DNA of 6,648 nt from Rhodoferax sp. (lineage in GTDB: Bacteria > Pseudomonadota > Gammaproteobacteria > Burkholderiales > Burkholderiaceae_C): positions 1-6,648 of the forward strand of contig JAIFMA010000257.1 of assembly GCA_020048795.1 (NCBI GenBank), given 5' to 3'. Of the stretch, positions 1-4,960 are shown piece after piece. The translations under genes and the position numbers were made by a program. Each line of letters begins with the position of its first letter. Within the stretch, counting starts at the first letter, position 1. Below the pieces are notes generated by a model. It saw nothing but the letters and a program-made list of their open reading frames with translations. It did no database searches and was not told where the DNA came from.

Positions 1-554
1 GTCAGGTTGGCCAGCAGTAGTGCTTGCATCTCGGTCACCGGAATGTCCTTGGTCAGCCCAATCAGGTTGCGTGGCTTGGGAAAATCAGCCTGCTGATAAA
101 CCGCCTTGAGCAGTACCGGGTATTGCTGCTCGGACACTTCAGACGGCGCACCCGCACCGGTGTTGTCAGCAGTTTTGTCAATGCGGCGCTTTTCTGCCAG
201 CACCAGGCTGTGCAGTTGCGCGCGCTTGAAGGCATCGCGCTCATGTTCCAGACTGGCTGTTCCCGCCACCGTCATTTTGAGGGACGGGCGCTCCTGCAAC
301 AGTTTGACCACTTTATCCAGCCCGGTGCGCGCCTCTGGCGACAGGGTGGCCCGCCCCGCCGGAAAAATCACCATACTCATTTCCTCACCGCCACCCCCGA
401 ACGCGCTGGCCAGCAGGCTGAACGGGGCCGTGACCGCCTTGACGATCAGATTGCCAATGATCTTGAAGACGATCGGCATCAGGCGAAATTGCGGGTCGTT
501 GAGGGAACCACTCACCGGCAAATTGAGGTCAATGACCCCGTCTGGTCGTGGCAT
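1..554 (-). pseudogene. C-terminal fragment of the same DUF748 protein, out of frame and running off the window
   Basis: Reading the minus strand with codons ending at 542, 539 and so on gives at least 180 uninterrupted codons to the window edge. The order is DGVIDLNLPVSGSLNDPQF, a hydrophobic stretch (MPIVFKIIGNLIVKAVTAPF), a Gly-rich turn, then FPAGRATLSPEARTGLDKVV and LLQERPSLKMTVAGTAS. The last two blocks resemble the OmpA-like tail commonly found at the end of DUF748 proteins. Further on are EVSEQQYPVLLKAVYQ and LIGLTKDIPVTEMQALLLAN. This is the expected continuation of the gene whose first part ends at 529, so the two are one gene broken by a deletion. The lack of stops and the intact family motifs suggest the break is recent, or is an assembly error. 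An ATG at 554-552 lies in this frame with AAGG six bases upstream, overlapping the N-terminal reading frame by 26 bp. Translational restart is therefore possible, but the product would lack the membrane anchor. Confidence 0.85.
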
Positions 555-3500
555 CGGGCACCTTGTCGCCAAATTTGAGTTGATTGAGCACGATGTTGTT
601 GGTGGCAGTCAGCATGCCATCGGGTTGCACCAGGTAAGCCACGTCAACACTGAGCTTGCCGCGTTCGATGCCGTAACCAGCGTAGCGCACCGAGTAGGCG
701 GACAGCGCTGGCAACTCCAGATCGCGCACCCGGCCCTTGATGTCAAGTGCCAGTGGCTTGGCCAGCGGGTTGAGCCGGCCCGTGATCTCGAGGGTGGCAC
801 TACCCTCGACCCGGCCACGCAAGTCAAGCTCAGCCAACTGGACCTGGCCTTGCACCGCCTGGCTGGAGAAGGCACCCAACTTGCCACTCAGTTCGGTCAG
901 ACTGGCCGAATAGTTGGGCTTGATGAAGCGGTCGGTGAAATAGACTCGTCCACCCAACAGACTGGCTGGCCCGAAGCGGATCAGCGGTGTCGGCCCACTT
1001 GGCACAACATTTCCGGTTGAAGCGCTTGTTGCAGAAGCGCCTAACGCTTCTTTTTTAATAGCAAACTGGGCGCCTGATGCCGGCACACTGGCCAACTCTG
1101 ACTGCCCTGCAGGGTCAGACTTGAGCACGTCCTGCAGATTGAGCTGACCGGCTTCGCTCAGAATCAGGCGGGCGTAAAAGTCGCTCAGCACGGTGGACTG
1201 AACTTGCACACTGGGAGCAACACCCGGGGTCAAGGTCACATCCAGACCATTGAACGCCAGGCTCTTGCAGCTCAATAATTCCTCTGCCGGTGCCGGGCTG
1301 CCGGTTGGTACGGTTGCTTGACCACCAGGCAGCGCCTGGGCCAAGGTATGCACCAGCACATGCTCAAAGCTGGCATCACCACGCACCTTTACGGCCCATC
1401 CTGAACTTTGCTGGGCCAACTGGAGCTGGCCTTTGTAGCTGGTGTCAGACCGCAACAGCGCCACATTCAGCCATGGCCGCACATAGGGCGACAGCGCGTG
1501 CAGTGGCAGCCGCTTGACAGTCAGTTCACCCTGTGCAGCCAGCGGGCTGAGGTGGCTGCTGCCGCGCCAGGCCAGGCGACCCGGCTCGGTGTTACCGTGA
1601 CGCACTTGCGCCGTCAGGTTCAGTCCAAATGGCTGGGTGGCAGCGCTGGAAAAATTCTTCAGCTGTAGCGACAAGGCCGACACATCCAGCGCCACGGGCT
1701 GCGCCGGCAAAGCGTCCTGAAACCCGAGGCTACCCTCGCTCAGCGAAAAATCCTGCACCGAAATCACCCAGGGCGTCACGGGGACGGCCGCCGACGCGCC
1801 CAGGACAGCACCTTTGGCTGGAACTGGATCGGTCCCCGATGAGGTCTTTGTCCAGCTTTCAACATTCCAGCGGCCATCGATGCCGCGCGACACACTGGTT
1901 TGTGGCTGGCTGACACGGACCCGGGCCAGAGTGACCGTTTGACCAGCCAGGTCAAGCTCACCACCCTCGATCCGGATCTGAGCAATACTGGCCAGCCGCG
2001 TCTTGCCATGCTCGGCCAGCACCAGTTTGTCCAGTGTCAGGCTGGGTACTTTCAGCACCAGCTGCGCCGCCGCATTGGCCCCCGGGTCGGCTTTCCAGCT
2101 AACACCCAGTTCAGCGCTGAGGACCCCGTCGAGTTTGGGCGTGAGGTGTTGCGCCAGATAGGGCGAGGCCAGGGCCAGTGGCCAATCAGCCAGCGTGGCA
2201 CTGGCTTGCAAGACCTGATCCGTGGCCTGCCCCTTGAAACCCAAAGTGGCATCCCCCAACATGGCTTGGCCCTGAAACGGCATGGGCTGCGTGAAGGGCC
2301 AGGCCAGTGCCTGTGCCTGCATGGTCAACCCGGTCAGCGACCAGCGCGCTGGCGCAGCAAGGGACTCGTCGAGCCAGCGGATCTCACCGCCCTGTAGCGC
2401 GATGTCGTCCACGCCAAGCCGCCAGAGCGGGGCGGCCACCTGGGCCGCTGAAACGGCCTTTTTTTGGGCTCCAGCGCTTATGGGATATGCGCTAGAAGCT
2501 ACAACTTTTGTAGCATTTTTTGTCGCACCGTCAGCGCCCGTCAACGTCAGCCAGTTCAGCTTGCCTTGCTTGTTGCGGCGCAATGTCAGGTGCGGCTGCT
2601 GCCAATCAATCCGGCTTAGTTGCGCCACACGCTCCAGCGGACGCAGCGATTTGAATTCGACATTCAGTCGGTCGAATTCCAGCAGCTCTGAAGCACCGGG
2701 TGTCGTGGCCCCCTTGCCAACTGCCTGTAGCTTCACCCCACTTGCCGATACCGTGCCGCTGATCGATACATGAGGCGGCTGGGTATGTTCAAACGCCAGC
2801 TTCAAGTCAGCGTCCAGCACCGCAGAGCTAAGCCTGGCGGGCAGACTGGCCGGCCAATATCCCAAATAGGGAGCAATGTCCAGTCTGTTCAGGGCCAACC
2901 GCACATCGCCCTTTTGGACCCTTGCGAAAGGAGTGGTTTGGGCCGAAGAATCGAACCGGCTGCCATTCAGATTGAACGCCAGCATCGGCTGCACCTGAAC
3001 CTCGCGGTGCGCATCAAGGTTGCTCAAAAAGGGCAGGCTGATTTTCAAGTCGCTCAGGTGCTGCACCTTGCCTTGCGCGACATCGGTGAACTCCAGTGCA
3101 CCATCTTGCAGCACCAGGTTGTACAGGGCAAACTTCAACGGCGAGGCATCGGGTGCAGCGGGCTGGCTGGCAAACCTTGCCAACACATCATCCACATCGT
3201 AATGACCCTGCCCGAGGTGCCTGAGCTTAAGGTGCACAGATTCAACGCTGACCGCATCCACCACCGGTGCCAGGCGCAACAGCGATTGCAGTTCCATATT
3301 GATATAGAGACGGCTGATGTGCAGTTGGGCATCGGTACCTGGTTTTGCCACTGCTTGGGCAGACTGCGCAGCCACTGCCTGGGCCGGTGCAATCGCCAGA
3401 TCGCGTAATTCAAATTCCAATGACCAGGGTTTGAAATCAAGCTCACCAACGGTCACATCCCGGCCCAACTGCTCACCCAGACGCAACTGAAGTTGTGATT

Positions 3501-3627
3501 TGAGTATCGGCGGCACAGCCAGCCAGGCCAGCAGCCAGAGCAGCATGAGCCCCAGCACAAACAACCCCATGCGGCGTAGCCAATGGTTGAAACGTGCAGA
3601 CAGGGGCGGTTGGAGTGCGATGGTCAT
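529..3627 (-). CDS. AsmA-like DUF748 family envelope protein, N-terminal part of a broken gene
   Basis: Encodes 1032 residues. Residues 1-19 are polar and basic, and residues 20-42 form one hydrophobic helix (GLFVLGLMLLWLLAWL), so the protein is probably anchored in the inner membrane with a large periplasmic part. Long amphipathic beta-rich repeats follow, as in AsmA-like proteins thought to bridge the envelope. Residues 891-1028 carry DUF748 hallmarks: FTDRFIKPNYSA at about 897-908, then SAYSVRYAGYGIERGKL at about 976. The last native-looking residues are DATT (1025-1028); RRGH and the TGA at 529 come from the wrong frame. The conserved KLPV...LL block expected there is absent, and the C-terminus resumes in another frame (1-554). 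The start at 3627 is the first ATG after an upstream in-frame stop near 3685; I see no strong Shine-Dalgarno site. Residues about 368-390 and 854-870 are encoded by AT-rich palindromic inserts. No enzymatic function is implied. The family call is confident; the exact role is unknown. Confidence 0.88.
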   Translation of the reverse strand: MTIALQPPLSARFNHWLRRMGLFVLGLMLLWLLAWLAVPPILKSQLQLRLGEQLGRDVTVGELDFKPWSLEFELRDLAIAPAQAVAAQSAQAVAKPGTDAQLHISRLYINMELQSLLRLAPVVDAVSVESVHLKLRHLGQGHYDVDDVLARFASQPAAPDASPLKFALYNLVLQDGALEFTDVAQGKVQHLSDLKISLPFLSNLDAHREVQVQPMLAFNLNGSRFDSSAQTTPFARVQKGDVRLALNRLDIAPYLGYWPASLPARLSSAVLDADLKLAFEHTQPPHVSISGTVSASGVKLQAVGKGATTPGASELLEFDRLNVEFKSLRPLERVAQLSRIDWQQPHLTLRRNKQGKLNWLTLTGADGATKNATKVVASSAYPISAGAQKKAVSAAQVAAPLWRLGVDDIALQGGEIRWLDESLAAPARWSLTGLTMQAQALAWPFTQPMPFQGQAMLGDATLGFKGQATDQVLQASATLADWPLALASPYLAQHLTPKLDGVLSAELGVSWKADPGANAAAQLVLKVPSLTLDKLVLAEHGKTRLASIAQIRIEGGELDLAGQTVTLARVRVSQPQTSVSRGIDGRWNVESWTKTSSGTDPVPAKGAVLGASAAVPVTPWVISVQDFSLSEGSLGFQDALPAQPVALDVSALSLQLKNFSSAATQPFGLNLTAQVRHGNTEPGRLAWRGSSHLSPLAAQGELTVKRLPLHALSPYVRPWLNVALLRSDTSYKGQLQLAQQSSGWAVKVRGDASFEHVLVHTLAQALPGGQATVPTGSPAPAEELLSCKSLAFNGLDVTLTPGVAPSVQVQSTVLSDFYARLILSEAGQLNLQDVLKSDPAGQSELASVPASGAQFAIKKEALGASATSASTGNVVPSGPTPLIRFGPASLLGGRVYFTDRFIKPNYSASLTELSGKLGAFSSQAVQGQVQLAELDLRGRVEGSATLEITGRLNPLAKPLALDIKGRVRDLELPALSAYSVRYAGYGIERGKLSVDVAYLVQPDGMLTATNNIVLNQLKFGDKVPDATTRRGH
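1019..1063. repeat. AT-rich palindromic element inside the DUF748 gene, copy A
   Basis: On the plus strand AAGCGCTT (1020-1027) is followed by a perfect hairpin, GAAGCG (1034-1039), loop CCTAA, CGCTTC (1045-1050), then six T and AATAGC. Aligned without gaps to copy B (1021-1062 against 2473-2514), 27 of 42 bases match by hand count. The landmarks AGCGCTT, GCGC, GCT and TAGC fall at identical offsets of 0, 16, 25 and 38. In the protein it encodes a Lys/Ala/Ser-rich linker (AIKKEALGASATSAS, about residues 854-870) between conserved blocks, and the reading frame is kept. Confidence 0.6.
2458..2522. repeat. AT-rich palindromic element inside the DUF748 gene, copy B
   Basis: The plus strand shows two nested inverted repeats. 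AGCGCTTAT (2473-2481) pairs with ATATGCGCT (2485-2493) with one mismatch around GGG. GCTACAA (2498-2504) pairs perfectly with TTGTAGC (2508-2514) around CTT, and is followed by ATTTTTT. A second T tract (2459-2465) flanks the other side. The coding product is a Lys/Ala/Ser-rich linker at about residues 368-390, between LTLTGADG and PLWRLGVDDIALQGG, which look like ordinary DUF748 sequence. It has the same layout as copy A. Confidence 0.6.
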
Positions 3628-3720
3628 GGCAACAGATTTTGCTGGAAGGAGCGCCCTCGCGACCGAGCGAATCGACTTTTTTATTCACTATTTTAAGAAT
3701 AAGGATATAACTTCATATGG

Positions 3721-3750
3721 TTGACTTGGAATAACAAGTCACCCTAGAAT
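3721..3750 (+). promoter_or_regulatory. Predicted sigma70-type promoter for the transglycosylase gene
   Basis: TTGACT (3721-3726) and TAGAAT (3745-3750) are separated by 18 bp and are close to the TTGACA and TATAAT consensus. An AT-rich stretch lies just upstream. Transcription would begin near 3757, giving a leader of about 180 nt before the ATG at 3936. Confidence 0.6.
3722..3741. promoter_or_regulatory. Perfect inverted repeat over the -35 and spacer, possible operator
   Basis: TGACTTG (3722-3728) and CAAGTCA (3735-3741) are exact reverse complements separated by GAATAA. The repeat begins within the -35 element and fills most of the spacer, where a bound dimeric regulator would block RNA polymerase. 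No regulator can be named from the sequence, so the operator role is inference. Confidence 0.4.
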
Positions 3751-3757
3751 TCGCCAA

Positions 3758-3774
3758 CCCTGAACCCCTCAGGG
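3758..3774 (+). repeat. Hairpin at the predicted 5' end of the transglycosylase mRNA
   Basis: CCCTGA (3758-3763), loop ACCCC, TCAGGG (3769-3774) form a perfect 6-bp stem starting at about the predicted transcription start. There is no T tract after it, so it does not look like a terminator. A 5'-end stabilising hairpin is one possible role. Confidence 0.4.
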
Positions 3775-3789
3775 ATAACCCAAACCCGC

Positions 3790-3804
3790 TGCCGACCGTC
3801 GGCA
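3790..3804. repeat. 15-bp palindrome in the transglycosylase leader
   Basis: TGCCGAC (3790-3796), a single C, and GTCGGCA (3798-3804) make an odd-centred perfect palindrome. It could be a protein-binding site or, as RNA, a GC-rich hairpin with a three-base loop. No T tract follows. It lies 16 bp after the previous hairpin. Confidence 0.4.
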
Positions 3805-3935
3805 ACATCAAGTCTCTGCATTTTCAATGAAAGGACACCGCAGGACATTGATAGCGTAACAACCCAGGCGAGGCCTCTGAAGTGCTGCGAAATTCTTGAG
3901 CAGCCAACAGGCACCCCGAGCAAGAAGGAGAAGCT

Positions 3936-4766
3936 ATGTCAGCATCGAAAAATTTGACCCTCAGCCTGCGACGCATTACTGCCGCCGTCACCAAAGGCTT
4001 GTTTGAAGTAACGCACAACAGTTTTGCCCTGATCGGACTGGCTGTTTTATTTGCCGCCATGGCGTTGGTGGCCCATCCCGAGTTGCGCCAGATTGGCGAA
4101 ATCAAACTGTTTGGCTGGCTACAGGAAAGACAACTGGAAGTAGCCGGTTTTGTCAGCGACCCAGCCGCCAGTGAGCGTGCCACCGCTGCAGACCCCAAGG
4201 AACTACCTCAGCAGCAAGCTGCGGTGGCCTTTTGGCTCAGCAAAAAATACAACGTGGCTCCCGAGCCCATTAGCGCCCTGGTCTCAGAGGCCTATGGCAT
4301 TGGCAGCCAGACCCGGCTTGACCCAACCCTGATTCTGGCAGTGATGGCCGTCGAGTCCGGATTTAACCCGTTCGCCCAGAGCCCGGTCGGAGCGCAGGGC
4401 CTGATGCAGGTCATGACCCGCATTCACAGCGACAAGTACCAGAGCTTTGGCGGCAGCTTTGCCGCTTTCGACCCGTTGGCCAATTTGCGGGTGGGTGTCA
4501 AAGTTCTACAGGACTGCATCCGTGTTGCTGGCTCCATTGAAGGGGGGTTGAAAAGCTATGTGGGTGCTGCCAATGTTGAATTAGACGGCGGCTACACGGC
4601 CAAAGTGATGGCAGAACACGCCAAACTCCGGCAAGTAGCCTCCGGCCGTCAGATACCTACTTTGGCACCGGCCGCAAATCCCCAAACGTCATCCAAAGAT
4701 CCTGTTACACCGCCCGAAGCGCCAGTCGATGAGTCCGCCAAAACGGCCACCATCGCGCTGCGCTAG
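3936..4766 (+). CDS. Membrane-anchored lytic transglycosylase, SLT family
   Basis: Encodes 276 residues. A basic N-terminus (K5, R12, R13, K20) precedes a hydrophobic helix at about 29-46, which predicts an inner-membrane anchor with the rest in the periplasm. The SLT goose-lysozyme-like domain spans about 115-215. It contains LDPTLILAVMAVESGFNPFA with the probable catalytic Glu140, then SPVGAQGLMQVM (149-160) and DPLANLRVGVKVL (179-191). Such enzymes cleave the MurNAc-GlcNAc bond of peptidoglycan and form 1,6-anhydro-MurNAc. The usual late AYNAG-type motif reads SYVGAAN (207-213), so the canonical Asn position is altered. The tail from about 240 is rich in Pro, Ala and Thr and looks disordered. 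The start is supported by AAGGAG (3925-3930) five bases before the ATG. It has its own promoter upstream, and no terminator separates it from the glyA region, so some read-through is likely. Confidence 0.88.
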   Translation: MSASKNLTLSLRRITAAVTKGLFEVTHNSFALIGLAVLFAAMALVAHPELRQIGEIKLFGWLQERQLEVAGFVSDPAASERATAADPKELPQQQAAVAFWLSKKYNVAPEPISALVSEAYGIGSQTRLDPTLILAVMAVESGFNPFAQSPVGAQGLMQVMTRIHSDKYQSFGGSFAAFDPLANLRVGVKVLQDCIRVAGSIEGGLKSYVGAANVELDGGYTAKVMAEHAKLRQVASGRQIPTLAPAANPQTSSKDPVTPPEAPVDESAKTATIALR

Positions 4767-4775
4767 CCCTTCAGC

Positions 4776-4781
4776 TAAAAT
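4776..4781 (+). promoter_or_regulatory. Predicted -10 element of the glyA promoter
   Basis: TAAAAT (4776-4781) differs from TATAAT at one position. It places the transcription start near 4788, exactly where the first helix of the riboswitch begins (4789). The -35 region (around 4753-4758) falls in the last codons of the transglycosylase gene and is poor, so the promoter may be weak or may need an activator. Confidence 0.5.
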
Positions 4782-4785
4782 CCGA

Positions 4786-4912
4786 AACGCACGCAACTGG
4801 CGATAGGCACCCCTCCCGGCAGGGTTTTGGGGGGCTGAAGTGGGAACACCACGGGGGAGCGTGCCGCAAAGCCCGTGTGGGAAGTGCGTTCAGCCGTTCG
4901 CCTGGGCAGCCC
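4786..4912 (+). ncRNA. ZTP riboswitch (pfl motif) in the glyA leader
   Basis: The architecture fits the known ZTP/ZMP aptamer. P1 is GCACGC (4789-4794) with GCGTGC (4859-4864). After it comes the conserved CTGGCGA (4797-4803). A variable C/G-rich arm follows, then hairpin P2, GTGG GAACA CCAC (4840-4852), and the conserved GGGGGAGC (4853-4860). After a linker with a small hairpin, the second subdomain CCGTTCGCCTGGGC (4894-4907) appears, with GCC (4893-4895) able to pair with GGC (4905-4907). GGCGA (4799-4803) is complementary to TCGCC (4898-4902), the pseudoknot that joins the two subdomains in this family. The class binds ZTP or ZMP, purine intermediates that build up when 10-formyl-tetrahydrofolate is low, and is known ahead of glyA, folD and purH. 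Its position directly before glyA supports the call. Confidence 0.92.
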
Positions 4913-4960
4913 TGTTTGCATGCCCCATGACTCACAGGCCGATTGTCTTGAAGGACTGCC
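4904..4960 (+). promoter_or_regulatory. Probable translational expression platform and glyA ribosome-binding site
   Basis: The Shine-Dalgarno AAGGA (4951-4955) lies five bases before the glyA ATG. GGCAG (4905-4909), part of the conserved second aptamer subdomain, can pair with CTGCC (4956-4960) immediately before the ATG. After one mismatch, CC (4911-4912) pairs with GG (4953-4954) of the Shine-Dalgarno. In the bound state GGC would instead be held in the aptamer helix, freeing the start. No hairpin with a U tract is present, so control at translation is more likely than at termination. The pairing is seen in the sequence; the switch is inferred. Confidence 0.55.

Larger units (their letters stand above)
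3628..3935. other. Divergent intergenic region between the DUF748 and transglycosylase genes
   Basis: These 308 bp separate the divergent starts at 3627 (minus) and 3936 (plus). The part at 3676-3720 is AT-rich and includes TTATTC (3681-3686) facing GAATAA (3697-3702). A plus-strand promoter with an overlapping inverted repeat and two leader hairpins are listed separately. I could not find a convincing minus-strand promoter for the DUF748 gene. TAAAAT (minus strand, 3695-3690) is a possible -10 but has no good -35. No plausible small protein gene was found; a 10-codon frame at 3827-3859 lacks a ribosome-binding site. Confidence 0.6.

Noticed and set aside
106..1020. Plus-strand open frame of 304 codons
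   Set aside because: It lies antisense to the DUF748 gene in a GC-rich area, its translation is Arg/Ser-rich with no family motif, and the minus-strand frames carry clear DUF748 motifs over the same span.
1900..3408. Plus-strand open frames of 163-212 codons within the DUF748 gene
   Set aside because: These are shadows of the real minus-strand gene, with no ribosome-binding site and low-complexity translations rich in Gln, Arg and His.
3681..3702. TTATTC/GAATAA inverted repeat as a terminator or strong minus-strand promoter
   Set aside because: The stem is AT-only apart from one G-C pair with a 10-base loop, and the overlapping TAAAAT has no acceptable -35 at 16-18 bp.
3827..3859. Ten-codon plus-strand frame (MKGHRRTLIA) as a leader peptide
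   Set aside because: It has no Shine-Dalgarno, no repeated regulatory codons and no attenuator hairpin after it.
3824..4198. Minus-strand open frame of 124 codons across the transglycosylase start
   Set aside because: It overlaps a gene with a strong Shine-Dalgarno and recognisable catalytic motifs, and its own sequence shows no family features.
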